From Herbiconiux ginsengi (lineage in GTDB: Bacteria > Actinomycetota > Actinomycetes > Actinomycetales > Microbacteriaceae): DNA of 64,000 nt. The stretch covers positions 62,001-126,000 of the forward strand of contig NZ_FNPZ01000006.1 of assembly GCF_900107435.1 (NCBI RefSeq), read 5' to 3'. How positions within the stretch are numbered: position 1 is the stretch's first letter; each line of letters starts with the position of its first letter. The notes under the pieces are model-generated. The model saw only the letters and a list, made by a program, of their open reading frames with translations, did no database searches and was not told where the DNA came from. Positions 42,702 through 51,936 of this stretch are shown piece after piece. Made by a program: the position numbers and the translations under genes.

Positions 42702-45254
42702 TCAGCCGATGTAGGCCTGCAGCGAGGTGAAGACCGCTGCCGACACCGTGTTCGTGCCGCCGAGAACCACGATCTTCGCCGGGTTGAGCCGGTTCAGCTC
42801 GGTCTTGACCGAGGCGGGGATGGAGTCGGTGTTCACGAGGAGCACCGGTCCACCCTTGACGATCGCGGCGGCCGATCCGGAGAGCGCGTCGGGGAAGACG
42901 GCTCCGGAGGCGACGTAGACGACCGGCACGCCGGGGGTGAACGTCGCGGCCGAGATCGCGGCCGAGACCGCGAACCGGTCGGCGCCAGCGATCCGGGTGG
43001 TCGGCGCGATGGCCTGCAGCTTGGCCTTCACGGCGTCGGAGACCGTCGCCGTTCCACCGAGCAGCACGATCTTCGCCGGGTGCAACCGGTTCAGTTCGGT
43101 GTTCACGACCGCGGGCACGCTGTCTTTCGCGACCAGCAGCACCGGTCCTCCGAGCTTGCCGGCGGCGGCCGATCCGGAGAGGGCGTCGGGGAAGACGGCT
43201 CCGGATGCGACGTAGACAACGGGCACGTTCGGCGCGAACACGGCCTTCGAGACGCCCGCGGAGACCGCGAACCGGTCGGCTCCACCGATCCTCGTGGTGG
43301 GTGCCGTGCCGTTCAGCGAGTTGAGCACCGCATCCGACACCGTGTTCACGCCGCCGAGGACCACGATCTTCGCCGGGTGGAGCCTGGCGAGCTCGGCACC
43401 GATCGAAGCGGGGATCGTGTTCTTCGACACCAGGAGCACGGGTCCGCCGAGCTTGCCGGCGGCCGCCGAACCCGAAAGGGCGTCGGGGAAGACCTCACCG
43501 GAGGCGACGTAGGCGACGGGCACGTTCGGGGCGAAGGTGCTGGCCGAGACCGCTGCCGAGACCGCGTAGCGATCGGCGCCGCCGAGGCGGACGACGGTCG
43601 CGTCGGCCGCGATCACCGCTGCTGTGGGGGCGGAGGTCGCCGAGAGAGTCTCGTAGCCCGTCTTGGTGCCCGAGACCGTGAACGTGATGGCCTTGCCGAC
43701 CTGCGCCGCGGTGGGCGTGAAGGTGAGGCCCGTTGCACCGGCGATCGCGACTCCGTCAGCGTTCCACTGGTAGGCGAGCGCCACCGGGTCCGGAGCCCAG
43801 GGGGCCACCGTCGCGGTGAGAAGCTTGCCGACCTGCGCCGTGCCCGCCACGGTGGGCGGAACCGGGCTGAGGGCGTAGAGCGGAGCACCGTTCGAGTCGT
43901 ACATCGCGTAGTCGTCGGTGATGAGCTCACCGTTGGCGGCGAGGTTCAGACCGAAGCTGATGCCGGTGATGCCGTCAGGGATGGCCGGGGTGGTGAAGTT
44001 CGCCTGCGTGTAGATCGTGGCCGGTGCGAAGAGCGGGCTCGAGGTCCAGTAGGTCCAGGCCCCCAGCGTGTTCCTCGTGTAGATCGCGAACTGCGTGTTC
44101 GCCGTCGACATGTAGAACGCTCGCAACGAGTACGTGGCGCCGGGCGTCACCGTGGGCGCGCATCCGGATTCGTCGAACAGTGCCAGGATCTTCGCGTCGC
44201 CGTCGACGTAGTTCGTCACCGTGACCTTCGAGGCCGTCGCACCGGTGCGACCGGGCGTGACCGTGGAGTAGGCGGAGGTGTTGTTGCCGAAGCTCGCACC
44301 CCACCAGCACTGCGGCATGTTCACCGCGGTGCCCGGAGTCTCCAGGCTCGGGTTCTGGGTGCCGTTCTCACCCGGTCCGGGCGGCGGTGCCAGCGGCGGA
44401 CCCTGCACCAGCGGCTTGACGGCGCCGCCGACGACCTGGTTCACGTTCTTCACCGTCTTCGTGGTGCCGTCCTGCCACGAGGCGAGCCAGGTGGTGAACT
44501 GGTCGAACAGCACCGGGTTGATGGTGGGGTTGTTCGGATCGAGTGCGCCGGACGTGTCGCCGATGTGGTGGAAGGTGAGTTGCACCCAGCCGCCCTCGGC
44601 CTCGGCGTCGGTGACCCGCTTCTGCAGCTGCTCGAGCGTCCACGTGGCATCGACCTGATCGGCGGCCCGCGTGTAGAACGGGTCGGTCGGCGGGACGGTC
44701 TCGGCGTTGGCGCAGTCGGCGCACTCGGTGCCGGGAGCGGTCTTGAGGTCGCCCAGGCCGCGAGCACTGTTGTACCCGCACTCGGCGACGATCTGCTCGG
44801 CCTGGGCGTTCACCGAGGCGAAGGGATACGCGAAGCTGGTGATCGGGTAGCCCCAGCCCGTGAGGTTGACGCGGTCGTTGCAGACCTGGCGCTTGACGGC
44901 ATCGGCGCCGAGGGCCGCGAGGTCTTGGTGGTTGACCGTGTGCCCGCCGATCTCGTTGCCGGCGGCGTACAGGGTGGCGAGATTCGCCTGAGTGAGATAG
45001 TTCGGCTGGTCGACCGAGCCGGAGATGATGAAGAAGGTGCCGGTGAGGCCCTTGCCGTTCATCACCTGGGCGGCGGCCAGCTGGTCGGCGTCGCCGTCGT
45101 CGAAGGTGAGCGAGACGACGACGTTGCCGGCTGCTTGGGCGGGTGCGGCGACGCCGACGACGGCACCCGCCGATCCGATGATCACGGCCAGAGCCGCAAC
45201 GGCGATGCGCCGCCACTTCGAGCGCGTGGACGATGGAACGACATTCTCGTGCAT
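42702..45254 (-). CDS. secreted polysaccharide deacetylase with three CW_binding_2 repeats
   Basis: An 850-residue exported protein. A Sec signal peptide (basic start, VAALAVIIGSAGAVVGVAA, cut after AQA, about residue 41) is followed by a NodB-type deacetylase (LTFDDGD near 49, metal-binding GGHTVNH, FAYPF). Next come an Asn/Ser-rich carbohydrate-binding-like region, an Ig-like segment (PPTVAGTAQVGKLLTATVAP), and three CW_binding_2 repeats, each with TRIGGADRFAVSA and FPDALSGSAAA. The repeats bind secondary cell-wall polymers without covalent anchoring. ATG 45254 has AGGGGG five bases upstream. It likely trims N-acetyl groups from peptidoglycan or extracellular glycans. The repeat DNA (42720-43560) is itself repetitive. 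Confidence 0.93.
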   Translation of the reverse strand: MHENVVPSSTRSKWRRIAVAALAVIIGSAGAVVGVAAPAQAAGNVVVSLTFDDGDADQLAAAQVMNGKGLTGTFFIISGSVDQPNYLTQANLATLYAAGNEIGGHTVNHQDLAALGADAVKRQVCNDRVNLTGWGYPITSFAYPFASVNAQAEQIVAECGYNSARGLGDLKTAPGTECADCANAETVPPTDPFYTRAADQVDATWTLEQLQKRVTDAEAEGGWVQLTFHHIGDTSGALDPNNPTINPVLFDQFTTWLASWQDGTTKTVKNVNQVVGGAVKPLVQGPPLAPPPGPGENGTQNPSLETPGTAVNMPQCWWGASFGNNTSAYSTVTPGRTGATASKVTVTNYVDGDAKILALFDESGCAPTVTPGATYSLRAFYMSTANTQFAIYTRNTLGAWTYWTSSPLFAPATIYTQANFTTPAIPDGITGISFGLNLAANGELITDDYAMYDSNGAPLYALSPVPPTVAGTAQVGKLLTATVAPWAPDPVALAYQWNADGVAIAGATGLTFTPTAAQVGKAITFTVSGTKTGYETLSATSAPTAAVIAADATVVRLGGADRYAVSAAVSASTFAPNVPVAYVASGEVFPDALSGSAAAGKLGGPVLLVSKNTIPASIGAELARLHPAKIVVLGGVNTVSDAVLNSLNGTAPTTRIGGADRFAVSAGVSKAVFAPNVPVVYVASGAVFPDALSGSAAAGKLGGPVLLVAKDSVPAVVNTELNRLHPAKIVLLGGTATVSDAVKAKLQAIAPTTRIAGADRFAVSAAISAATFTPGVPVVYVASGAVFPDALSGSAAAIVKGGPVLLVNTDSIPASVKTELNRLNPAKIVVLGGTNTVSAAVFTSLQAYIG

Positions 45255-45394
45255 GATGTACCCCCTAGTGATGAGCTGCCGGCCCCCGATCCGGGTCATC
45301 GGGGAGCGGCAGAACGGAAGTCGAGTCACTTCCTTGTTGGGGAAGCTAACAGCGCACCCGGAGCCGTGCCCAGGACGTTTCCCGCACGATTTCG

Positions 45395-45422
45395 ATGCGG
45401 TAAACCACGCGGTTTACCGCAT
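45395..45422. promoter_or_regulatory. 28-bp palindromic operator between deacetylase and phosphoketolase
   Basis: ATGCGGTAAACC (45395-45406), ACGC, GGTTTACCGCAT (45411-45422): perfect 12-base arms. It lies about 110 bases upstream of the phosphoketolase start and 140 from the deacetylase start in a 251-base divergent gap. Symmetry and lack of a T run favour a protein-binding site over a terminator. The regulator is not identified. Confidence 0.6.
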
Positions 45423-45505
45423 GGTCACAGGGGTCGAACCCCCGTATCGTGCTTGTTCATGGTGGGGGTCTGTGCACGGCGGCGGTCTGTTCCTAGGCTG
45501 AGCCC

Positions 45506-47932
45506 ATGACCACACACGGATCGGTTCCGCTGCCCGTCGTCGACGCCTGGTGGCGCGCGGCCAACTACCTCTCGGTCGGGCAGATCTATCTGCTCGACAA
45601 CGCGCTCCTCCGGGAGCCGCTCACTCCAGCCGACATCAAACCCCGGCTGCTCGGGCACTGGGGCACCACCCCCGCGCTCAACCTGGTCTGGGCGCACCTC
45701 AACAAGCTGATCGTCGAGCGCTCCTCGAACGTCGTCTACATCGCGGGCCCCGGCCACGGTGGCCCGGGGGTGGTGGCGAACGCCTGGCTCGACGGCACCT
45801 ACTCCGAGCTGTTCCACCACGTGCCGCGCGACGGGGAGGGGATGCAGAAGCTCTTCCGTCAGTTCTCCTTCCCGGGCGGCATCCCGTCGCACGCCGCACC
45901 GGAGACTCCGGGCTCGATCAACGAGGGCGGCGAACTGGGCTACTCGCTCGTGCATGCCTACGGCGCCGTGCTCGACAACCCCTCGCTGATCACCGCCTGC
46001 GTCATCGGCGACGGTGAAGCCGAGACCGCGACGCTCGCGACGAGCTGGCACCTGAACAAGTTCCTCAACCCGGTCAGCGACGGCGCCGTGCTGCCGATCC
46101 TCAACCTCAACGGCTACAAGATCGCCAACCCCACCATCCTCGCCCGCATCCCGGAGTCCGAGCTCACCGCGTTGTTCACCGGATACGGCTACTCCCCGCG
46201 GATCGTGTCGGGCGGCTTCGACGGCGAAGACCCGATGCTCGTGCACGAGCGGTTCCAGGCCGCGCTCGCGGAGGCCTTCGACGACATCGAAGCCATTCAG
46301 CGGGCGGCCCGTGTCGACGGTGTGACGGAACGGCCGGCGTGGCCCATGATCGTGCTCCGCACCCCGAAGGGCTGGACCGGGCCCAAGGTCGTCGACGGGC
46401 TCCCGGTGGAGAACACCTGGCGGGCGCACCAGGTGCCGCTCTCGAACGTGCGCGACAACCCCGAGCACCTGGCTCAGCTCGAGGAGTGGTTGCGCGGCTA
46501 CCGCCCGGAGGAGCTGTTCGACGACCAGGGCCGGCCGGTCGAGTTCCTCGACGGCGACCAGCCGGTCGGAGATCTGCGGATGAGCGCGAATCCGAACGCC
46601 AACGGCGGGCTGCTGCTGCGTTCGCTCTCATTGCCGCCGCTCGCACCGCACGCCGTCGACGTCTCCCGGGGGCGCGGTGCCGTGGTCGAACCCACCCGCA
46701 TCCTCGGGCGATGGCTCCGCGACCTGATCTCGGAGAACCCCGACAACTTCCGCATCTTCGGCCCCGACGAGGTGGCGTCCAATCGCCTCGACGACGTCTA
46801 CGACGTCACGAACAAGGCCTGGCAGGGTTCGACGTTGCCGACCGACGAGCACCTCGCGCACGAGGGACGGGTGATCGAGATGCTGAGCGAGAACCTCGCC
46901 CAGGGCCTGCTCGAGGGCTACCTGCTCACCGGGCGGCACGGACTCTTCACCTCCTACGAGGCGTTCATCCACATCATCGACTCGATGTTCAACCAGTACG
47001 CCAAATGGCTGGAGTCGAGCGCCCACGTCGAGTGGCGGCGCCCGGTCTCGTCGTTCACCTACCTGCTCTCCTCACACGTGTGGCGGCAGGACCACAACGG
47101 TTTCTCGCATCAGGACCCCGGATTCCTCGACCACGTCGTGAACAAGAAGGCCAGCGTCGTTCGGGTGTACCTTCCGCCGGACGCGAACACCCTGCTGGTG
47201 ACCGCCGAGCATTGCCTCGCGTCGCGCGACTACGTCAACGTGATCGTGGCGGGCAAGCAGCCGACGGCGACGCTGCTCTCGCTCGACGAGGCGCGTGCTC
47301 ACGGTGCTCGCGGCGTCAGCGTGTGGGAGTGGGCGGGCACCGAGAAGCCGGGGGAGGAACCCGACGTCGTGGTGGCGTGCGCGGGCGACATCCCGACGGT
47401 CGAGGCGATGGCGGCGGTGCAGATCGTGAAGCGGGAGATCCCGGATCTCTCCGTGCGGTTCATCAACGTCGTCGACCTGATGCGCCTGCAGGACTCCACC
47501 GAGCATCCGCACGGCCTGGCCGCCGACGACTTCGACGCCCTGTTCACGCGGGACAAGCCGGTGATCTTCGCGTTCCACGGGTATCCGTCGCTCGTCCACC
47601 GGCTGACCTATCGCCGCACGAACCACTCGAACATCCACGTGCGCGGGTTCAAGGAGATGGGCACCACGACCACGCCGTTCGACATGCTGATGCTGAACGA
47701 TCTCGACCGGTTCAGGATCGTGATGGACATCGTGCACCGGGTGCCGCGTCTCCGCGTCTCCTACGCCGGGTTGTCGCAGCGGATGGACGACGAGCGCTAC
47801 GCCCACCGGGCCTACACCCGGGAGCACGGCGAGGATGCGCCCGACGTGGTGGGCAGCGCCGGGCTGCCGTTCGCCGACCCGAGCTCGCAGCCGGGTGGGG
47901 TGGACGACACCGGCGACGACAACGCGCGGTGA
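45506..47932 (+). CDS. xfp: xylulose-5-phosphate/fructose-6-phosphate phosphoketolase
   Basis: An 808-residue thiamine diphosphate enzyme of full length. It splits xylulose 5-phosphate or fructose 6-phosphate into acetyl phosphate and a triose or tetrose phosphate. Family landmarks: [28 protein letters not shown], the ThDP/Mg site [17 protein letters not shown] with [11 protein letters not shown], and C-terminal [14 protein letters not shown]. The ATG lies six bases after TAGGCT (45494-45499) and no ribosome site is present, so it is probably leaderless. Pta and AckA, encoded at 51.9-55.4 kb, would use its acetyl phosphate. Confidence 0.97.
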   Translation: MTTHGSVPLPVVDAWWRAANYLSVGQIYLLDNALLREPLTPADIKPRLLGHWGTTPALNLVWAHLNKLIVERSSNVVYIAGPGHGGPGVVANAWLDGTYSELFHHVPRDGEGMQKLFRQFSFPGGIPSHAAPETPGSINEGGELGYSLVHAYGAVLDNPSLITACVIGDGEAETATLATSWHLNKFLNPVSDGAVLPILNLNGYKIANPTILARIPESELTALFTGYGYSPRIVSGGFDGEDPMLVHERFQAALAEAFDDIEAIQRAARVDGVTERPAWPMIVLRTPKGWTGPKVVDGLPVENTWRAHQVPLSNVRDNPEHLAQLEEWLRGYRPEELFDDQGRPVEFLDGDQPVGDLRMSANPNANGGLLLRSLSLPPLAPHAVDVSRGRGAVVEPTRILGRWLRDLISENPDNFRIFGPDEVASNRLDDVYDVTNKAWQGSTLPTDEHLAHEGRVIEMLSENLAQGLLEGYLLTGRHGLFTSYEAFIHIIDSMFNQYAKWLESSAHVEWRRPVSSFTYLLSSHVWRQDHNGFSHQDPGFLDHVVNKKASVVRVYLPPDANTLLVTAEHCLASRDYVNVIVAGKQPTATLLSLDEARAHGARGVSVWEWAGTEKPGEEPDVVVACAGDIPTVEAMAAVQIVKREIPDLSVRFINVVDLMRLQDSTEHPHGLAADDFDALFTRDKPVIFAFHGYPSLVHRLTYRRTNHSNIHVRGFKEMGTTTTPFDMLMLNDLDRFRIVMDIVHRVPRLRVSYAGLSQRMDDERYAHRAYTREHGEDAPDVVGSAGLPFADPSSQPGGVDDTGDDNAR

Positions 47933-48021
47933 CGACGTCCGGCGAGCTCCCAGCATCCCCGTCTTCCCCGGGAAGGTTTTCGGGTGTCTACTTGTTCTAT
48001 TGAACGGCGAAAGGAGTCAAT

Positions 48022-48144
48022 ATGAAGGTGCGGAATTCATTGGGCTCGATGAAGAAGATGCAGGGTTCACAAGTCGTTCGACGCCGGGGTCGTACATTCG
48101 TGATCAATCACGCGAACCCCCGTTTCAAGGCCCGCCAGGGCTGA
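48022..48144 (+). CDS. rpmJ: ribosomal protein L36, cysteine-free paralogue
   Basis: A 40-residue basic protein beginning [20 protein letters not shown] and ending NPRFKARQG, an unmistakable L36 of the YkgO type. It lacks the zinc-binding Cys residues of the housekeeping form. AAAGGAG lies six bases before the ATG. Such zinc-free copies replace the zinc form under zinc limitation and are often controlled by Zur; no clear Zur box was seen in the 89 bases upstream. Confidence 0.93.
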   Translation: MKVRNSLGSMKKMQGSQVVRRRGRTFVINHANPRFKARQG

Positions 48145-48231
48145 TCGGAACACCCGGATAGCGCCCGCTCGGTTCGTTGAGCACAACGACCCACCGAGCT
48201 CGGCGGCGCTGCATTTCCAGTTCAATCTCTC

Positions 48232-48266
48232 AGAACCGCCCCCGTCCAAGCGATGGGGGCGGTTCT
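48232..48266 (+). terminator. intrinsic terminator after rpmJ
   Basis: Perfect 12-base arms (AGAACCGCCCCC at 48232-48243 and its complement 48255-48266) with an 11-base loop, followed by TCGTTGTTG. It ends the rpmJ message and lies just before the promoter of the next gene. Confidence 0.85.
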
Positions 48267-48292
48267 CGTTGTTGCGCGGCTACGATCAGAGC

Positions 48293-48724
48293 ATGAGCAA
48301 TCTCCTGGGCGTTCCGGAAACCCTCCTCCCCGACGAGCCCGGAGTGCGGGAAGCACTCGCTCGCGCGGTGGGATTCGACGTCGACGACGTGCTGGAGGCC
48401 ACGGTCACCGACTTCCCGACCTCGTCGCTCGCCTGGGCCACCTTGGCCGACCGCACCTGGCACAAGGGCGAGGTCGTGGCCTCCTACGCCTACGCGCGTG
48501 TCGGCTACCATCGCGGGCTGGATGCGCTCCGCAAGGCGGGCTGGCGCGGACAGGGCCCTGTGCCGTGGTCGCACGAGCCGAACCGCGGCGTGCTGCTCTC
48601 GCTCTACATGCTGCGGCGAGCGGCCGAGGGCATCGGCGAGAGCGCCGAGGTCGTGCGGCTCACCGAGTTCCTCGACGGCGCCGACCCCGCGGCGGTCGCC
48701 GCGATCGAGTCCGGGGAGCGCTGA
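48293..48724 (+). CDS. DUF3151 family protein
   Basis: A 143-residue conserved actinobacterial protein. It begins MSNLLGVPETLLPDEPGVRE, with SSLAWATLADRTWHKGEVVASYAYARVGYHRGLDALRKAGWRGQGPVPW (described in parts) typical of DUF3151; helical and soluble. ATG 48293 lies six bases after TACGAT (48281-48286) with no ribosome site, so the transcript is likely leaderless. Function unknown. It converges on the ice-binding-like gene with a strong shared terminator. Confidence 0.88.
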   Translation: MSNLLGVPETLLPDEPGVREALARAVGFDVDDVLEATVTDFPTSSLAWATLADRTWHKGEVVASYAYARVGYHRGLDALRKAGWRGQGPVPWSHEPNRGVLLSLYMLRRAAEGIGESAEVVRLTEFLDGADPAAVAAIESGER

Positions 48725-48741
48725 GCCCCTCCCACCCCGAC

Positions 48742-48795
48742 TTCTTGCCGCCAACCGCCCCGAGATCCGGGTTTTCGGGCGGGTAGCGGCAAGAA
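48742..48795. terminator. bidirectional terminator
   Basis: TTCTTGCCGC (48742-48751) and CCGCCC (48755-48760) pair with GGGCGG (48777-48782) and GCGGCAAGAA (48786-48795), interrupted by a small internal loop. It lies between convergent genes. Confidence 0.75.
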
Positions 48796-48805
48796 CTTCG
48801 GTGGG

Positions 48806-49903
48806 TCAGCTCCGGATGCGGCGGCGGGAGCTCACGAGGAGCGCGACTCCGAGCATCCCGAGCGCGAGGGCTGCCGCGCCGGCGGGCGGGAGCCCGAATC
48901 CGGTGTCGGCCAGCGAGCCGGTGCCGGAGCCGCCGATTCCGCCGCGGCCGGAGCCGCTGCCGGCAGCACCTGAACCGCCCGAGCCCTCACCGCCGGTTCC
49001 GCCGGAGCCTTCGCTTTCGCCTCCGCCGGGGCCGCCGGTGCCTCCGGGTCCGCCTCCGCCGGGAACCTCACCGGGCGTTGTCGGCGGCGGGCTCGAGGCT
49101 GGCGGGCTCGAGGGCGGCGGGCTCGAAGGCGGGGGACTGGTGGGTGTGGTCGCCTCGCACAGGCCGTCGGTGAAGACGTTGTTGTTCAGGGTGACCGAAC
49201 CGTTGCGCGCGAGCGCCCGGCCGTCGACCGTTGCGCCGGAGCCGACGGTGATCGTGGTCAACGCCATGATCGTTCCCACGAACGAGGTGCTCGAGCCGAT
49301 CGTGGCCGATTCGCCGACCTGCCAGAAGACGTTGCAGGCGCGGGCGCCGTTGATCGGCACGACGCTGCTCGATGTGGCCGTGGTGAGGCCCGATCCGATC
49401 TGGAAGACGAAGACCGCGTTCGGATCGCCCTGACCGTCGAGCGTCACGGCGCCGGTGAGGCCGATCGAGCTCGCGGCGTTGTAGACGCCGGGAAGGAGGG
49501 TCAGGTTGCCGAGGTCGCCCGACACGCTCGCGTCGACCGCCTGGGCGGCCGCGGCGTCGTAGGCCGTGCCGAGGTCGCTCTGCGCTTGAAGGGCGGCCGC
49601 ATCGGCGGCGTGCGTCGCGCCGAGCGCGAGTCCGGGCGGGAAGCCCGTGATCGCCGAACCCGGACTCACGCCGACTCCGGCCCCGAGGAGGCTCGGGCCC
49701 GTGTTGGTGACCGATTGGCCGCCGAGCACCGAATAGCTCGCGGCCGTGCCGAGATCCACGGTGGTGCCGATGGCGCTCGCCGACTGAGCGGAGGCGAGCA
49801 GGACGACCGCTCCCACAGCGATCGCCCCACTCCCTGCCAGCGCGCGCGAGTGGCGGTGCTTCTGGTCGGATGTGTGCTGACGTACGGTCAATCGGCTTCG
49901 CAT
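48806..49903 (-). CDS. ice-binding-like (DUF3494) wall-anchored surface protein
   Basis: A 365-residue exported protein. The signal peptide (GAIAVGAVVLLASAQSASA) is followed by a DUF3494 beta-solenoid: VDLGTAASYSVLGGQSVTN, GVSPGSAITGFPPG, LLPGVYNAAS, AVFVFQIGS and NVFWQVGESATIGSSTSFVG. Then come Pro/Ser and Gly-rich linkers (from about 245), the motif LADTG, a hydrophobic helix and a basic tail RRRIRS, matching a class E (LAxTG) sorting signal. DUF3494 proteins bind ice or act as adhesins. ATG 49903 starts before a basic n-region; a longer start at 49966 gives no better signal. The linker DNA is repetitive. Confidence 0.88.
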   Translation of the reverse strand: MRSRLTVRQHTSDQKHRHSRALAGSGAIAVGAVVLLASAQSASAIGTTVDLGTAASYSVLGGQSVTNTGPSLLGAGVGVSPGSAITGFPPGLALGATHAADAAALQAQSDLGTAYDAAAAQAVDASVSGDLGNLTLLPGVYNAASSIGLTGAVTLDGQGDPNAVFVFQIGSGLTTATSSSVVPINGARACNVFWQVGESATIGSSTSFVGTIMALTTITVGSGATVDGRALARNGSVTLNNNVFTDGLCEATTPTSPPPSSPPPSSPPASSPPPTTPGEVPGGGGPGGTGGPGGGESEGSGGTGGEGSGGSGAAGSGSGRGGIGGSGTGSLADTGFGLPPAGAAALALGMLGVALLVSSRRRIRS

Positions 49904-50125
49904 GAAGCGCCCCAAAATCCCTCGCCACCGAGGGCCCCTGATCACGGAATTGTGACTGACACCCAACCGTATGCCCGCGGGCGCTGATTACCTAGGTAAA
50001 CTAACGAACTGCCAGGTTCGGCCGCGAGGCGGGCGTGTGCTCAAAGGTCCGTGCAGAAGGGGGATCCGGAGCCCGGATGAGGGATCTGCGCGCCCGACGA
50101 TGTGTGGGCTGTGCGCGGAGTCTGG

Positions 50126-50210
50126 CGGAGAATGGGGGATTCGAACCCCCGAGGGCTTGCACCCAACACGCTTTCCAAGCGTGCGCCATAGGCCACTAGG
50201 CGAATTCTCC
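50126..50210 (-). tRNA. tRNA-Ser (anticodon GGA)
   Basis: On the minus strand the acceptor GGAGAAT pairs with ATTCTCC, with the D arm, an anticodon loop CTTGGAAAG carrying GGA, a long variable arm typical of class II tRNAs and a T arm with GGTTCGAATC. The discriminator is G, and CCA is encoded directly after it (50125-50123). It reads UCC and UCU serine codons. In many actinobacteria it sits near the SRP RNA gene and dnaX. Confidence 0.95.
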
Positions 50211-50288
50211 TGGAGCATTCTCCCCGTCCGGGGAGATGACCATGAAGCATCCTACCCGCACCGCGCGCCGAATCGCGATTCGGCCGGG

Positions 50289-50942
50289 TCAGAGCGCGCG
50301 CAGGGCCTCGGCGATCGGAGTCGAGCCGCTGATCGCCTCGAACTGGCGGTGCACGGCGTCACCCGAGACGAGCAGCTGGGTCACGATCCAGGCCACGTCG
50401 GCTCGCGGGATGCTGCCGCGGTCGGTCGATTCGGCGAGCGTCACCAGGCCGGTGGCCGGGGCGTCGGTGAGGCCGCCGGGGCGCACGATCGTCCAGTCGA
50501 GTTCGGAGGCCCGCACCGCCGCATCCGCCTCGCTCTTCGCGCGCAGGTAGATCTGGAACACGTCGTCGCTGTCGGGATCGAACGCGTCGGCACCCATCGC
50601 CGAAACGAGCACGTACCGGCGCACTCCGGCCCGCCAGGCTGCGTCGGCGAGCAGCACGGCGCCGTCGCGGTCGACGGTGAACTTGCGTTCGGCGCTCGAG
50701 CCGGGCCCGGCGCCGGCCGCGAACACGACGCCGTCGATCGACTTCGACGCGAGCTCGCCGGCGAGCCGCTCCGAGTCGGACTGCTCCAGGTCGAGCACGA
50801 GAGCGTGTCCGCCGGCCGCCTCGATGTCGGCGGCGTGCGCGGGATTCCGCACGATCCCCCAGACCTCGTGTCCGGATGCGGCCAGGAGTTTCGTGGTGAG
50901 CAGGGCGATCTTGCCGTGCCCACCCGCGATCGCGATCTTCAT
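50289..50942 (-). CDS. NAD(P)H-binding atypical SDR
   Basis: A 217-residue protein with the Rossmann motif IAIAGGHGKIALLTTKLL, VRNPAHAADIEAAGG, VFAAGAGPGS and WTIVRPGGLTD, close to the NmrA/YwnB-like NAD(P)H-binding group. It lacks a clear Tyr-x-x-x-Lys catalytic pair, apart from IYLRAKSEAD (Y and K spaced four residues apart), which fits. Its role is unknown; family members are reductases or redox sensors. It stands alone on the minus strand between tRNA-Ser and the SRP RNA gene. Confidence 0.85.
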   Translation of the reverse strand: MKIAIAGGHGKIALLTTKLLAASGHEVWGIVRNPAHAADIEAAGGHALVLDLEQSDSERLAGELASKSIDGVVFAAGAGPGSSAERKFTVDRDGAVLLADAAWRAGVRRYVLVSAMGADAFDPDSDDVFQIYLRAKSEADAAVRASELDWTIVRPGGLTDAPATGLVTLAESTDRGSIPRADVAWIVTQLLVSGDAVHRQFEAISGSTPIAEALRAL

Positions 50943-50990
50943 GTCACCAGCTAACGCCCGTCGGTGCTCGGACTCAACCCCGTCGACTTG

Positions 50991-50996
50991 CTACAC
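50991..50996 (+). promoter_or_regulatory. -10 box of SRP RNA gene
   Basis: TACACT, nine bases before the predicted 5' end of the SRP RNA. The -35 region is not clear. Confidence 0.5.
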
Positions 50997-51004
50997 TGGT
51001 TTCC

Positions 51005-51093
51005 GGCTCCCCGTGTGGCGCCATCCAGGCCAATTCCCCCAGGACGGAAACGTAGCAAGGGTAACCGGGCTCTGGCGGGTGCGCGGGGGGTCC
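51005..51093 (+). ncRNA. ffs: small signal recognition particle RNA (4.5S)
   Basis: The universally conserved tip of SRP helix 8 is clear: CAGGACGGAAACGTAGCAAG (51050-51069 region), opposing CCATCCAGGCC. The ends GGCTCCCCGTGT and GCGCGGGGGGTCC pair to close the rod. A T-rich run (CCTTTCCTTTT) follows as terminator. It forms SRP with Ffh. Exact ends are estimated from the pairing. Confidence 0.9.
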
Positions 51094-51211
51094 TTTCCTT
51101 TTAACCCCGCTTTCGTCGATGCCTGCCCGAACTGGGGTAGGCGGCCGACCGTCTCCCGGCCCTAGTGTCTGAGGGACGCCGTGCAGACACACGGCCGACG
51201 AGGGGGATGTC

Positions 51212-51871
51212 ATGGGGATGCGTCGTCCGGCTGCGCTCACGGGAGCGGTTCTCGCGGTGCTGCTCACCGCATCCGGCTGTGCCGCCGGCGCCCCGCAACC
51301 CACGCCGACGGTCACCGTGACCGTCACCGCGACGCCCACGCCCACGCCGACCGCGGCGCCGACCCCGACCGATGCTCCCGCGCCCGACCCCGCCGCCTAC
51401 TCGCCCGGCGACGTAGGCACCTGGGTGATCGACTACGCCGGCATCGGCCCCTTCGTGCTCGACGAGACGCTCGCCGACGTGCAGGCCCAGGTTCCCGCCA
51501 GTGTCGAGACCTGCCGCCCCGGTGTCGACACCTACCAACTCGGAGGAATCGGCTTCACCGCGGTGAGCGGCATCGACGAGAGCGACCCGGCCGCCCCGAT
51601 CGTGGTGGTGCGGATGCTCGGGCTCGATGGCTTCGACCCGGCGGCCCCGCAGCCGCGCACGGAGAAGGGCATCGGCATCGGGTCGACCGTGACCGAGCTG
51701 CAGGCGGCCTACCCCGAGCTCGAGAGCTATCAGGGCATGAACAAGTCCACCATCTACCGCATCGCCGCCGACGGGCGCACGGTCAACTTCGAGGATTTCG
51801 GCACGGGAGAGATCCAGATCATCTCTGTCGCGGCGTCGGCGGGCGTGGGCAGCGAGTACTGCGGGGCCTGA
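51212..51871 (+). CDS. lipoprotein of unknown function
   Basis: A 219-residue lipoprotein: signal peptide with lipobox TASGC at about residue 23, then a Thr/Pro-rich repeat linker (TVTVTVTATPTPTPT) and a soluble domain of about 160 residues with GIGIGSTVTELQAAYPELESY and a Cys near the C terminus. TVTELQAAYP resembles short repeats in other actinobacterial lipoproteins, but I do not recognise the family. ATG 51212 has GAGGGGGA upstream, and TAGTGT (51162-51167) is a possible -10. Confidence 0.82.
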   Translation: MGMRRPAALTGAVLAVLLTASGCAAGAPQPTPTVTVTVTATPTPTPTAAPTPTDAPAPDPAAYSPGDVGTWVIDYAGIGPFVLDETLADVQAQVPASVETCRPGVDTYQLGGIGFTAVSGIDESDPAAPIVVVRMLGLDGFDPAAPQPRTEKGIGIGSTVTELQAAYPELESYQGMNKSTIYRIAADGRTVNFEDFGTGEIQIISVAASAGVGSEYCGA

Positions 51872-51936
51872 GCGCATCCGGGCGCTCGCCGGGGCTCGCG
51901 TCATAGGATTGAGTACGGACGACCGAAGAGGATTCC

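Noticed and set aside
45432-45448. GGGGTCGAACCCC as part of a tRNA gene
   Set aside because: Only this T-arm-like stem exists; no acceptor, D or anticodon arms can be built around it.
42513-45509. 998-codon frame antisense to the deacetylase gene
   Set aside because: Repetitive Arg/Gly/Val content simply mirrors the CW_binding_2 repeats on the coding strand.
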